34,386 nucleotides of DNA from an uncultured Prevotella sp. (GCA_900315835.1 ONAR01000027.1:1-34386); one strand, 5' to 3'; shown: positions 24,891 to 33,728, counted from the stretch's first letter. Notes: generated by a model from the sequence alone, not told the origin. Translations and numbers: made by a program.

Positions 24891-25868
24891 ATGAAATATT
24901 ATATTATTACCTTATTATCCCTGTTGTCAGTAGTTGGCCTCACTTCCTGCGTCAGCGATGGAGAGGATATTGGAAGCCCGATAGAGATTACGCCTGACTA
25001 CGACCTCTCCCAAGGTGGGGCCTCGGAAGCAGACAAGGCAAGACTAAAGGAATTGCATGACAAGTACGGGTCTTATTTCCTCTACGACGTCTCCTATAAG
25101 GATGCCATGTGGAAACAGGAGGCCGGAGCGGCCCATGAATCGAACTATAAAATCACGATGGGCAATCCTGCCAATGTAGGCGCCTTCCTCGATTATCTCA
25201 ACGATATATGGCTGAAGTACTTCCCCGACAGCTTCCTCAAGAACGGAGGCATACCCTATAAGGTGGTTATGGCAGATACCTTGAGCCTTGTAAAAGACTA
25301 TGGTTCCGACGGAATCTACTATTATCCGCAGCCGTATCTGATAGTGGGCAACACCATTATATTGCCGGGAATGAATGATGTCGCTAAGATGTCTGAGAGT
25401 ACCAGGCAAGCAAACAAGTTGTCAATTCTCACCGCATTGTGGGATTACTACAGGGCGCAAGGTGTGATTGGCGTTCCAGAAGAGTTCTTTGCCAACACCG
25501 ATTATAAGACTCCTCCCACTATGTCGGATACCGTTCAGTGGGGCTCGCGCAGCTATTACTATTCCGACAGCGACCTTGACGCATTGCGTAATCGCGGCTT
25601 CCTGCCTAAATACAGCCAGTACGGCTATTCGGTTTACAATGAAATCTTCATGAGATACTCGGCGACATCGACAACTTGGGCGAACAGCTCAGAACAGTCC
25701 ATACGCAACAATGATTACAACTATTACATGTCTCAAATCTTCAATGCAACCGACGAGCAGGCAGAGGCTTTCCTAAAGTATCCGGCCATAAAGGCCAAAT
25801 GGGACGTTCTCATTAATTACTATAAGGACAATTACGGCATTGAATTAAGGAAAATAGCCAAAGAATAG
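24891..25868 (+). CDS. SusD-linked lipoprotein, degenerate relative of putative zinc-binding metallopeptidases (PF15890-like)
   Basis: The start at 24891 gives a clean lipoprotein signal (YYIITLLSLLSVVGLTSC); the frame opens 10 codons earlier. The 325-residue protein follows the layout of the SusD-linked zinc-binding lipoproteins. It has an early LHDKYGSYFLYDVSY segment, YLIVGNTIILPGMND, a central helix, GFLPKYSQYGYSVYNEIFMRYS, and an end like WDVLINYYKDNYGIEL. In active members the central helix carries HExxH; here it reads LSILTALWDYYRAQ, with no His or Glu in place. The later Glu of the EDFAE-like motif is kept as YNEIF. It is therefore probably a binding protein rather than a protease. 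The family assignment is by eye and moderate. Confidence 0.6.
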   Translation: MKYYIITLLSLLSVVGLTSCVSDGEDIGSPIEITPDYDLSQGGASEADKARLKELHDKYGSYFLYDVSYKDAMWKQEAGAAHESNYKITMGNPANVGAFLDYLNDIWLKYFPDSFLKNGGIPYKVVMADTLSLVKDYGSDGIYYYPQPYLIVGNTIILPGMNDVAKMSESTRQANKLSILTALWDYYRAQGVIGVPEEFFANTDYKTPPTMSDTVQWGSRSYYYSDSDLDALRNRGFLPKYSQYGYSVYNEIFMRYSATSTTWANSSEQSIRNNDYNYYMSQIFNATDEQAEAFLKYPAIKAKWDVLINYYKDNYGIELRKIAKE

Positions 25869-25886
25869 CGCTTCAGAATATAATTG

Positions 25887-25940
25887 ACAAGGTCAGGGCA
25901 ATGTTGTTATTCCGTAATAATCGCACTGTCGTGACCTTGT
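25887..25940. other. 9-bp inverted repeat in the gap before the first TlpA-like gene
   Basis: ACAAGGTCA at 25887-25895 and TGACCTTGT at 25932-25940 are perfect inverted repeats separated by 36 bases. The gap (25869-25980) is the longest inside this gene run. It may be an operator, an mRNA-stability hairpin or a partial terminator; no T-run follows. Confidence 0.45.
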
Positions 25941-25980
25941 GGCTTATCATTAAAATCAATAAAGAACATAGAAAACAAGA

Positions 25981-27426
25981 ATGAACAAAAGTGTTATTAC
26001 TGTATCCTTGATACTGTTGCTTGGTTCAGGCTGCGGCTTTGCGCAAGAAAGCAAAGGAAAACTGACCCCCGAGCAGCAACTTACTCAGGAATACTTTACC
26101 CTGGCCTTTCAGAAAAAGGACACGGCGGCGGCAGCCAAGGTCAAGGCGAAGCTGCTGAAGAAATATCCGCGGGGAAAATTTGCGAGGCGCGAGATGGCCG
26201 AGCATCTCAATATGTCAAACCCTGAGGCTTACATCAAGGAAGCCGAGGCCTTCCGCAAAGCCTTTCCGATAAGCGAGTACATCGCGCATCCGGATGACCA
26301 GGGATATGTCTATGTCAACTTCTACAACGCCTACAGCCGGTTCCTCTATAAGCAGAAAATGTACGACAGACTGGAGGAGGTGATGAAGGAGATGAGTTTC
26401 GACATGCTGGTTGACCTGTATCGACACACAGTGATGTTCAACATCATGAAGGCTCCCATTGACCCGGGAAGCTATGTCGACATTGCCGAGAAGATGACGC
26501 GGGAAATGATAGCCAAGGCCCCGGAGCGCTATGACTTCTATGGCGACGGGAAGAAAGTGGATGCCTCGCAGCAGTTGAAGGACCTCAACTATTATCTTGC
26601 CGTGGAGACGGAAATCTTGCAGCGGAGCGGCCGGAACGGAGACGCGGTCAACTGCCTCAACCGTATTGCCGACCCGCAGGTGCGCTATAACCAGTATCCG
26701 CAGGGCAACGAGGCGTATGTGAAAGCCCTCGTTGCGCTGGGCCGCAACGACGAGGCTGTAAAAGGAATGGAGGGGGCGGCCTCGACGGGACTGATGACCA
26801 AGAATCTCACGGCGATGCTGCGGTCACACTATGACAATGCCAATCCCAAGCCGGCCGCCACATGGGACGCCTACCTCAACTCACTGAAGTCACCGGCATA
26901 CCTTGAGAACCTCAAGGCCGACGTGATGAGGGGCATGGTCGACGAGCCTTACACGCCCTGGACCATGAAGAGCATTAAGGACACCGAGGTGTCGTCGGCC
27001 TCCTTCGGAAAGGATGACATTGTAGTGCTTGACTTCTGGGCTACATGGTGCGCCCCATGCATTGCGGCCCTCGAGGGTATGCAGATGGCCGTGAACAAAT
27101 ACAAGGACGACCCGCATGTTCACTTCTATTTCGTCGATACCCAGGACGTGCCCGGCGACAAGCAGGGACCCTCAAGGGTATGGAAACGCAAAGGATATAA
27201 CTTCGACGAGATGCTCGTGCTCTTTGACAATACCACGCCGGGCAAGAAAGATATGAACCTTGTGTATAAGACTATGTTCCATGGCACAAGCGGCATTCCG
27301 CAGAAGGCTATTCTCAAGAACGGACGCCTGCGCTACCGTGCCGAGGGGTATGGCGGTAGCCCCAGCGGTCTGGAGGACGAAATCTCTGCCGTGATTGACA
27401 TATTAAAGAGTGAGAAACAAGAATAA
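25981..27426 (+). CDS. TlpA-like thioredoxin-fold protein with long helical N-terminus
   Basis: The 481-residue protein is exported by a signal peptide (about residues 1-22, GCGFAQES); the Cys at about 18 makes a lipoprotein possible but the lipobox is poor. Residues about 30-330 are helical, with TPR-like character. A thioredoxin domain follows, with FWATWCAPC (C357, C360) and the cis-Pro segment SGIPQKAIL near the end. It would act in periplasmic or surface thiol-disulfide exchange. The next gene is a longer relative: both share GMQMAVNKYK right after the CxxC and a SLKS...LE segment before it. It lies 112 bases after the lipoprotein gene, behind a possible hairpin. Confidence 0.88.
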   Translation: MNKSVITVSLILLLGSGCGFAQESKGKLTPEQQLTQEYFTLAFQKKDTAAAAKVKAKLLKKYPRGKFARREMAEHLNMSNPEAYIKEAEAFRKAFPISEYIAHPDDQGYVYVNFYNAYSRFLYKQKMYDRLEEVMKEMSFDMLVDLYRHTVMFNIMKAPIDPGSYVDIAEKMTREMIAKAPERYDFYGDGKKVDASQQLKDLNYYLAVETEILQRSGRNGDAVNCLNRIADPQVRYNQYPQGNEAYVKALVALGRNDEAVKGMEGAASTGLMTKNLTAMLRSHYDNANPKPAATWDAYLNSLKSPAYLENLKADVMRGMVDEPYTPWTMKSIKDTEVSSASFGKDDIVVLDFWATWCAPCIAALEGMQMAVNKYKDDPHVHFYFVDTQDVPGDKQGPSRVWKRKGYNFDEMLVLFDNTTPGKKDMNLVYKTMFHGTSGIPQKAILKNGRLRYRAEGYGGSPSGLEDEISAVIDILKSEKQE

Positions 27427-27438
27427 ATCAAGCAAATA

Positions 27439-29499
27439 ATGACAAAGCATTATTGTTTCTTTTTAGTTTCCGTAATTGCAGCTCTTTGCGCTATCGCCGG
27501 CAGTTCGTCGGCCCAGACCGCCTCAGCAAGCGGACAGGCTGATGCGCTGCCTGCCGCTTTTTCGGTCTCGCCTCAGGTCGTCAGGCAAGGCACGGATATG
27601 ACGGTGACCTACGACCCGACAAAGACTTACATGAAAGGCCGCACGGATATCCGCTCGGTGCTGTATCAGTGGAAGGACTATTACTGGCACGCCATCGATA
27701 TGCCGTTGGAAAAGCAGGCAGACGGCAAGCTGGTGTTTCACTATCACGTGCCCGAGGGCACTGCACTGTTGGCGTGGAAATACTATGACAACGATACGAC
27801 CGACGTGGGTGGCGAAGAGTGGCAGTATGCCAGCTTCGTATTGACCGATGACGGTGCTAACAAGCCCTCAGCGTGCATGGGTTGGGCCATCCTTCGTGGT
27901 GAACATGCCACACAGTGGGCCATTCCCACGGTGCAGAACCTGAAATTCCGCCGCATCGACGGCGACGTGGAGCATTTCTGGATGCAGCAGGAGCTGATGA
28001 AGAACCCGTCGCAGTTGCCTTTTGTCTATTGGTATGCCACGCAAATCAATGCGGCTGCCGATACGGCGGGCGTCATGAAGGGCAAGCTGCTTGAGGGTGC
28101 TGACTACGTCATTGGCTTCGAGAAACAGTCACCCGTCGGCGAGGACTTCCTCCTGCGGGCCTACTATCTGGCTAAGTCGGTGCTGCAGAATGACAGCTTG
28201 GCCAATGATGTGGCCAACAGCCTGAACACCCGCTACCCCGGTGGCGAGTTCCAACGTGAGCAGGATTTCATTGCGCTCGCAAAGAAAACCAATCAGCACA
28301 ACCTCGACAGCGTCGGCAAGGCTTTCGGCGAACTGCAGAAGAAGTATCCCTACAAGAAGTATGAGAACTGCTTCCGCGCCGATGATATGTTCGACCATTA
28401 TTATGCCGACATGCTGCGCGCCTACGTCTACAATCCCATCATGAAGGACAGCGACTACAGCCGCGTGGTGCCGTCGTTTGAGTTTGCGCCCATCACCTCG
28501 ATGCTGACCTATTTCTGGCATATCATCCAGATACCTTACGAGCGTGGCGACGTCAGCGCCAAGGACCTCTATCCGCTGGCCACGACGCTGCGCAACGCCA
28601 TCTTCGCCAAGCCGCAGACGCGCGACGAGCAGGTCTACTCGCCAATGGAGTGGAAGCAAAAGCTCTACCGCGACTATGCCTTCGCATGGCTCGACTACGC
28701 CAAGATTCTCAACGATGTAGGCCGCAAGCAGGAGGCTGTGGCGCTCTGCGATACGCTGAAGCAATACAATGGCGCTAAGGTGTCCGACTTCAACGATTTC
28801 TATGTGCAGATGCTGCGTGCCAATGGCCGTGGCGATGAGGCACTGCCCGTCATCAAAGCCGGTTTAAAAGCCAATGCCGCCTCACCGACAATGCTCGACG
28901 TGCTCAAGCAGGACTATGTGAAGCAGCATGGCAGCGATCAGGGCTTCGACGCCTATGTGCAGAGTCTGAAGTCGGCTTCACTGTTGGAGAAGCAGAAGGA
29001 AGCCGTGTTGGCTGAGCTCACCTCGAAGCCCGCCAAGTACTTCTCGCTGGAGCGTATGCGTGGCGGTAAGCTCGACATGAACACGCTCAAGGGCAAGATT
29101 ATCGTCGTCGACTTCTGGGCTACATGGTGTGGACCCTGCAAGGCTGCCATGCCCGGCATGCAGATGGCCGTGAACAAGTATAAGAACGACAAGAACGTGC
29201 AGTTCCTCTTCATCGCTACGATGGAGACGGCGAAGAACTTCCGCGAGCAAATCAAGAAGTTCATTGCCGACAAGGGCTACAACTTCGAGGTGTGCTACGA
29301 CAATGTCAACGCCAAGGGCCAGCGTGAGCAGGTGTATGACTACTACGCCAAGCTGTTCCATTCGTCGGGCATCCCGATGAAGATGGTTATCGACCAGAAG
29401 GGCAACGTGCGCTGGGCAAGCAACGGCTACTTCGGCAGTCCGACGGCGCTCGTCGATGAGCTCAGCACGATTATTGACCACCTGGAGACTGGAAAATAA
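27439..29499 (+). CDS. TlpA-like thioredoxin-fold protein with added N-terminal beta domain
   Basis: The 686-residue protein begins with a signal peptide (about residues 1-25, GSSSAQ). An Ig- or CBM-like beta domain follows (about 35-150, FSVSPQVVRQGTDMTVTY...FHYHVPEGTALLAWKYYDND). A long helical region runs to about 530, and the thioredoxin domain contains FWATWCGPC (C564, C567) and a late SSGIPMKMVI cis-Pro loop. It starts 12 bases after the preceding TlpA-like gene and looks like a diverged tandem duplicate with an extra N-terminal domain. A terminator-like hairpin lies 33 bases after its stop, so it probably ends the operon that starts with the FecR-N-like gene. Confidence 0.88.
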   Translation: MTKHYCFFLVSVIAALCAIAGSSSAQTASASGQADALPAAFSVSPQVVRQGTDMTVTYDPTKTYMKGRTDIRSVLYQWKDYYWHAIDMPLEKQADGKLVFHYHVPEGTALLAWKYYDNDTTDVGGEEWQYASFVLTDDGANKPSACMGWAILRGEHATQWAIPTVQNLKFRRIDGDVEHFWMQQELMKNPSQLPFVYWYATQINAAADTAGVMKGKLLEGADYVIGFEKQSPVGEDFLLRAYYLAKSVLQNDSLANDVANSLNTRYPGGEFQREQDFIALAKKTNQHNLDSVGKAFGELQKKYPYKKYENCFRADDMFDHYYADMLRAYVYNPIMKDSDYSRVVPSFEFAPITSMLTYFWHIIQIPYERGDVSAKDLYPLATTLRNAIFAKPQTRDEQVYSPMEWKQKLYRDYAFAWLDYAKILNDVGRKQEAVALCDTLKQYNGAKVSDFNDFYVQMLRANGRGDEALPVIKAGLKANAASPTMLDVLKQDYVKQHGSDQGFDAYVQSLKSASLLEKQKEAVLAELTSKPAKYFSLERMRGGKLDMNTLKGKIIVVDFWATWCGPCKAAMPGMQMAVNKYKNDKNVQFLFIATMETAKNFREQIKKFIADKGYNFEVCYDNVNAKGQREQVYDYYAKLFHSSGIPMKMVIDQKGNVRWASNGYFGSPTALVDELSTIIDHLETGK

Positions 29500-29532
29500 G
29501 CCGACGGCTTTTCTACAAAATGATATCTTGCA

Positions 29533-29572
29533 GGTCGCAATCCTCTTGCTGAAGATTGCGGCCTTGCTTTTT
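29533..29572 (+). terminator. Probable Rho-independent terminator
   Basis: A 10-bp stem with one G-T pair (29533-29542 with 29554-29563) and an 11-base loop are followed by TTGCTTTTT. It ends the SusCD/TlpA run. Confidence 0.7.
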
Positions 29573-29589
29573 CCAATATCTTTCCTTCA

Positions 29590-30690
29590 ATGAAACGAAT
29601 CGTTTTATTCATCGTCTTTTCGACAATCTTTCTTTACAGTTATGCGGCAAGGATTGCCAAGGTTGACACTGTCGGCATTCGTTCGGTGGATGTGACCTTC
29701 CACAATGCCGACACCATCCACTACGGTGCCACGCTTACCCTGCCCGACGGACAGCGACGGTCGCCGGCCATCGTCATCATCTCCGGCAGCTATCCTCAGG
29801 ACCGCGACGGCATGATGGCCGGCCACCCGGTCTACAAGCAGATTGCCGAGTACCTCAGCCACCGCGGCTACGCCGTGCTTCGCGTTGACGACCGTGGGGT
29901 AGGGGGAACCAATGGCGTGTATGACAAATGCACCACCGAAGACTTCGCCAAGGATGCCATTGCCGCTGTGGAATACCTCAAGACGCGCCCCGACATCAAG
30001 CATAAGGCCATCGGCATCCTCGGTCACAGCGAGGGTGGCGCCAGTGGCTCCATTGCCGCGTCGCGGTGCAAGGATATCAAGTTTTTCATCTCGGCTGCGG
30101 GATTGATGACCGACGGCCTCAATTCGGTCATTCAGCAGAACTACGACATTGTGCATACGACGCCGCAACTGACCGATTACGATAAGGCGCGCTACGACAG
30201 CATCAACAAGATTATGTTCCACCTCTGCTATAAGTATGCCGATGCCGACAGCGCCACGCTGTCAAGTGCGCTATGGAAGGCCTACGACGAATGGACTGCA
30301 GTGGATACGGCCCGCTTTGCGCACGACTTCCCCGGTAAGTTCGACCACTTCCGCTTCCCCATCTATTCGTTCGCGCTCACGGCCACATCGCCGTGGTACC
30401 GCTTCTTCATCCGCTACAATCCTGAGCGGTATCTGAGCAAGGTCAACATCCCCGTGTTGGCTATCAACGGCACCAAGGATGTGATGGTCAACTATAAGCA
30501 GAACCTCGGCAATGTCAGGCGCTATCTGACCCACGACAAGGATGTGACGACGGTACCCATTGAGGGTGTCAACCATCTGCTGCTGCCCTGTGAGACGGGT
30601 ATTCAACAGGAGTACATGAGCATCAAGGCACCGGTGTCGGAGAAAGCGCTCAGCACCATCTACGAATGGCTGCACAAGCGGTTCCGTTAA
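29590..30690 (+). CDS. Exported alpha/beta hydrolase (serine esterase/peptidase-like)
   Basis: The 366-residue protein has a signal peptide (about residues 1-20, LYSYAA). The nucleophile elbow is GHSEGG with S147. The acid is probably D297 in INGTKDVMV and the base H329 in EGVNHLL. VIISGSYPQDRDGMM forms the oxyanion-hole strand region, and VDDRGVGGTNG follows strand 4. The layout resembles the BAAT/acyl-CoA-hydrolase and S9-like esterases common in Bacteroidota. The substrate is unknown. It is preceded by a terminator and so is probably transcribed separately, though no clear promoter was seen. The gap after it (30691-30953) holds two palindromic repeats and nothing coding. Confidence 0.87.
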   Translation: MKRIVLFIVFSTIFLYSYAARIAKVDTVGIRSVDVTFHNADTIHYGATLTLPDGQRRSPAIVIISGSYPQDRDGMMAGHPVYKQIAEYLSHRGYAVLRVDDRGVGGTNGVYDKCTTEDFAKDAIAAVEYLKTRPDIKHKAIGILGHSEGGASGSIAASRCKDIKFFISAAGLMTDGLNSVIQQNYDIVHTTPQLTDYDKARYDSINKIMFHLCYKYADADSATLSSALWKAYDEWTAVDTARFAHDFPGKFDHFRFPIYSFALTATSPWYRFFIRYNPERYLSKVNIPVLAINGTKDVMVNYKQNLGNVRRYLTHDKDVTTVPIEGVNHLLLPCETGIQQEYMSIKAPVSEKALSTIYEWLHKRFR

Positions 30691-30798
30691 AGGAACTTGA
30701 AAGGTCTGCGGTCAAATGGTCGGCTTACGCCGTGTGTCTTAGGTGATTGATTGTTTACAAGGCTTCCCATGATGGTTTTGATTATTACCTTAGCGGAT

Positions 30799-30828
30799 GG
30801 TGGCCGGCACAAGGCCGGCCACTACACT
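30799..30828 (-). repeat. REP-like palindrome, GTGGCCGGC type, copy 1
   Basis: The core GTGGCCGGC-ACAAG-GCCGGCCAC is a perfect 9-bp hairpin. The 30-base unit is the inverse of 30893-30922 at 29 of 30 positions. Confidence 0.85.
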
Positions 30829-30894
30829 TAAACCTTTTGCTGCCGGTTAATATTTTTTTGCCCTGGTATTGGTGCTATGATTATCCGGTATTGG

Positions 30895-30922
30895 TGTAGT
30901 GGCCGGCCTTGTGCCGGCCACC
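30895..30922 (+). repeat. REP-like palindrome, GTGGCCGGC type, copy 2
   Basis: This 28-base unit is a perfect inverse match to 30799-30826-type sequence 70 bases away. Together the two copies could form a long stem in the gap between the convergent hydrolase and DUF1294 genes. Confidence 0.85.
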
Positions 30923-30953
30923 AGCTGCTGGGGGCCAAGGCTCCATTCCTTTT

Positions 30954-31214
30954 TCAGAAAGCAAGCAGCAGGATGACGAGCTGGGCAAAGAAAACTACAG
31001 GAATGCCGAGGCGAAACAAGGGCTTGTCCAGTTTCATGCGGCCTACAAAGACAGCGATGGCGGCGCCCACGGAGCCGCCGATGACGGCCAAGGCCAACAA
31101 CGCCTTGTCGATAAGCTCACGATGAGGCGTATCGCTGTGGTAATGGTCGAGCACGTAAGCAATAAGCGCCAACACGTTGACCGCTGCAAGATAGTAGGCT
31201 AAACTGTTTGGCAT
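30954..31214 (-). CDS. DUF1294 small membrane protein
   Basis: The 86-residue protein is almost entirely three hydrophobic helices. The DUF1294 signature is GGSVGAAIAVFVGRMKLDKPLFRLGIPVVF, which in the family usually reads GGslGa...frHKt.kpkFr. The typical preceding DK..A..g..RIPE segment is only loosely kept (DHYHSDTPHRELIDKALL). It is predicted in the inner membrane; the family's function is unknown. It lies downstream of the DUF349 gene on the same strand, but a strong terminator separates them. It converges with the hydrolase gene across the palindromic repeats. Confidence 0.75.
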   Translation of the reverse strand: MPNSLAYYLAAVNVLALIAYVLDHYHSDTPHRELIDKALLALAVIGGSVGAAIAVFVGRMKLDKPLFRLGIPVVFFAQLVILLLAF

Positions 31215-31241
31215 GCTGTAAGGGTTTTAAAAACGGATTTT

Positions 31242-31284
31242 AAAAAAGGATGGTTCGCGTTGTTGTTGTGAACCATCCTTTTTG
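31242..31284 (-). terminator. Bidirectional-type terminator after the DUF349 gene
   Basis: A 14-bp perfect stem (31243-31256 with 31270-31283) has a 13-base loop and A/T runs on both sides. It lies 22 bases after the DUF349 stop. It could in principle work on either strand, but the genes on both sides are on the - strand. Confidence 0.9.
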
Positions 31285-31305
31285 TTGTTATTTGGCTTTG
31301 AATGT

Positions 31306-33456
31306 TTACTCTGCAGCCTCGTCGGCCTTAGGAGTTTCCTCAGCCTTGGGTGCTTCGTCGGCCTTGAGCTGTGCGTCAGCAGGTTTGCTGTCGGCGGGTT
31401 TGCTGTCAGCCTTGGCGCTTTCCTTAGCCTGACGGTCGATGGCCTTAATCTTTTCGCGCACCATGTCGGCGTCGTCCTTCAGACGCTGCACCCTGCGGTT
31501 CATCTCATCAACGAGACTGTTGCCCTTCTTACTCGAGATGTTGAGGAAGCCGAGGTTGTTCTCGTAGGTGTTGATTTCCTGCTTCAGCTGCTCGTAGCGG
31601 CGCATCAGACGGCTGCGCTCCGAGTCGACGGCGTCTTCGCCGCGCTTGGCCACGTTCTTCAGGTTGTTGCGGAAATTGTCGAGACGGCGGCGTGTGGCGC
31701 TCACGTGGAGGTCGTTGTAGATCTTGTCCATCACGTCGTGGTATTCCTTAAACACCTTATCCTTATCGCGGAAAGGCACGTGGCCAATCTTGTTGTATTC
31801 GTCGGCCAACTGCTGCACCTTCTCCTGCACGTTGCCGGCGGCGTTCTCGGCCAGCTCCTTGAGTTGGGCAATGATGTCGCGCTTCTTCTTCAGGTTGTCG
31901 CGCTCCTCGTTGCGGGTGCCGGCGTTGGCGGCGTTGCGGGCCTCGAAGAAGTGGTTGCAGGCGGTGAGGAAGTCGTTCCACAGCTGGTCGCCGAGTTTGC
32001 GGGGCACGGTGCCGATGGTCTTCCACTCCTTCTGCAGGGCGATGAGCTTGTCGCTGGTCGACTTCCAGTCTGTGGAGTCGGTCAGTGCCTGAGCTTGCTC
32101 CACGAGCTTGCGCTTCTTCTCGGCGTTCTCGGCCATGCGCTCCTTCACCTCTTTAAAGTATTCTGCCTTACGACCGAAGAAGTCGTCGCAGGCCTGACGG
32201 AAACGCTGGAAAATCTTCTCGTTCATCTTCTGCGGGGCGAAGCCAATGGTCTTCCATTCCTGCTGGATGGCGATGATGGCTTTGGCGTGCTTCTCCCAGT
32301 CGCTGGCGGTCTTGTTCTCCTCCTTGGCGATGGCTTCGGTCTTTTCGCAAAGCTCAGTCTTCTTGGTCAGATTCTCCTCTTCCTTCGCCCTGAGCTCTTC
32401 GAAGTGCTGCTGGTGCTTCTTGTTGATGACGGTGCTGGCGTTCTTGAAGCGTGCCCAGATCTCCTCACGCAGTTCCTTGGCTACAGGACCAATCTCGCGG
32501 TACTGTGCATGCAGCTCCTGCAACTGGTGGAAGGCGCTGATGACGTCGGGCTCGTCGGCCAACTTCTCGGCTTCCTCGCAGAGCTTGGTCTTGGCCTCAA
32601 GGTTCTTCTTGAAGTCGTATTCGCGGGCTTCGCGGTTGAGGTTGAGCAAGTCGTAGAACTGCTCCACATAGAGCTGGTAGTTGCGCCACGTCTCGCTCGA
32701 TTTCTCTGGCGGAACGGGACCAATCTCCTTCCACTCCTGCTGCAGTTCCTTGAATTCGTTGAACGACTTATTGGCTTCCTCGGGTGAGGTAGCCATATTC
32801 TTTACCTTCTCGATGATTTCCTCGCGGTGCTTGAGGTTGGCCTCACGCTCCTCCTGCATCTGCTCGAAGGCCTTGGCGCGTTTCTCCTTGATAATCTGCA
32901 TATTGGCTTTGAAAGCCTCCTCATCGTCGTCGGGCAGCACCTGATATTTCTCGGGGTCGCCGCCGGCCTCAAGATAAGCTTTCTCCTTAGCCTCCTTCTC
33001 GGCAATGTGGAAACGGTAGAATGTAGCCTTGAGATGATCCACTTCGTCCTTGTTGGGGGTCTCGTCGCCCTCAGCGAGTGCAATCACGCGGTCGAGCACC
33101 TCTTGTTTAGAACTGTAGATTTTCTTTGCGGGGTCGTCTTGAGCTTCTGCTTCGGCTGTTGCTGCAGTTGCAGGAGCGGCCTCGGCATCGGAAGCGGTTT
33201 CTGTTGCAGCTTGTTCGGGTGCAGCTTCAGTTGCTTCAGCGGCTTCCTCAGCTGCAGGCTCACTTGCTGCAGGCTCCGCTTCGGCAGCGGGGACTTCAGC
33301 GGGTGCTTCCGCAGGTTGAGGCGTTGTGGCTTCCTCGGCAGGCGCGTCGGTGACAGGCGCCGTTTTCTCATTGCTCACTTCAGCGGCAGTCTGTTCAACT
33401 GCTTGCTGTTCTTCGGGGTTCCCTTGTTGCAGGGCGTTTTCTTGAGAGTCCATCAT
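31306..33456 (-). CDS. DUF349 repeat protein with acidic low-complexity N-terminus
   Basis: The 716-residue protein has two parts. Residues about 1-110 are a low-complexity Ala/Glu/Pro/Thr-rich acidic tail. The rest is helical and charged, with about five DUF349 repeats; each has a WK.IG-type turn (QEWKEIGPVPPE, AQYREIGPVAKE, QEWKTIGFAPQK, KEWKTIGTVPRK, DEYNKIGHVPFRD) followed by a W..F..A.D.FF-like helix. No signal peptide or membrane segment is visible, so it is presumably cytoplasmic. The C-terminus (about 680-716) is again Lys/Ala/Glu-rich. DUF349 proteins of this size are conserved in Bacteroidota, but their function is unsettled. The two possible starts are adjacent Met codons. Confidence 0.88.
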   Translation of the reverse strand: MMDSQENALQQGNPEEQQAVEQTAAEVSNEKTAPVTDAPAEEATTPQPAEAPAEVPAAEAEPAASEPAAEEAAEATEAAPEQAATETASDAEAAPATAATAEAEAQDDPAKKIYSSKQEVLDRVIALAEGDETPNKDEVDHLKATFYRFHIAEKEAKEKAYLEAGGDPEKYQVLPDDDEEAFKANMQIIKEKRAKAFEQMQEEREANLKHREEIIEKVKNMATSPEEANKSFNEFKELQQEWKEIGPVPPEKSSETWRNYQLYVEQFYDLLNLNREAREYDFKKNLEAKTKLCEEAEKLADEPDVISAFHQLQELHAQYREIGPVAKELREEIWARFKNASTVINKKHQQHFEELRAKEEENLTKKTELCEKTEAIAKEENKTASDWEKHAKAIIAIQQEWKTIGFAPQKMNEKIFQRFRQACDDFFGRKAEYFKEVKERMAENAEKKRKLVEQAQALTDSTDWKSTSDKLIALQKEWKTIGTVPRKLGDQLWNDFLTACNHFFEARNAANAGTRNEERDNLKKKRDIIAQLKELAENAAGNVQEKVQQLADEYNKIGHVPFRDKDKVFKEYHDVMDKIYNDLHVSATRRRLDNFRNNLKNVAKRGEDAVDSERSRLMRRYEQLKQEINTYENNLGFLNISSKKGNSLVDEMNRRVQRLKDDADMVREKIKAIDRQAKESAKADSKPADSKPADAQLKADEAPKAEETPKADEAAE

Positions 33457-33553
33457 TTCACTATTTTAAGTTTATGACTCAGGTTCACGGTCATGCTGCC
33501 TGCCGGGGGGCTGCGGGTAGGCGTATGACTGCCAATATGTTTTAAATATTGTG

Positions 33554-33561
33554 CAAACTTA
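33554..33561 (-). promoter_or_regulatory. Probable -7 element of the DUF349 gene
   Basis: On the - strand this reads TAAGTTTG, matching TAnnTTTG, about 98 bases upstream of the start. No TTTG was found at the -33 distance. Confidence 0.4.
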
Positions 33562-33669
33562 AACAAAAAAACTGTAACTCAGCATTATTCTACCATTTTT
33601 TTACAAAAAAAAGCGATGCAAAGCGGATAAAGAGGAACCGTAGGGCGGAAAACATTCGATGTACCGACA

Positions 33670-33701
33670 TTTGGTGGATTGACTACTTTTTCGTAATTTT
33701 G
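33670..33701 (+). promoter_or_regulatory. Bacteroidetes-type promoter of the nitroreductase gene
   Basis: TTTG at 33670-33673, a 20-base spacer and TAATTTTG at 33694-33701 match the consensus exactly. The start codon follows 27 bases downstream. The -33 flank (CATTTGGTGG) is the same as at the glycosidase promoter. Confidence 0.8.
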
Positions 33702-33728
33702 CTAACGAATAATGATAATGTATTGCCT

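Noticed and set aside
31282-32787. 501-codon open frame on the + strand across the DUF349 gene
   Set aside because: It is antisense to repeats of Lys/Glu-rich helices, giving an artificial Leu/Val-rich sequence without motifs; it also starts inside the terminator.
33549-33728. 60-codon N-terminal extension of the nitroreductase
   Set aside because: The extension is Lys/Arg/Asn-rich and unlike the family, and it covers the promoter; the ATG at 33729 fits the family start.
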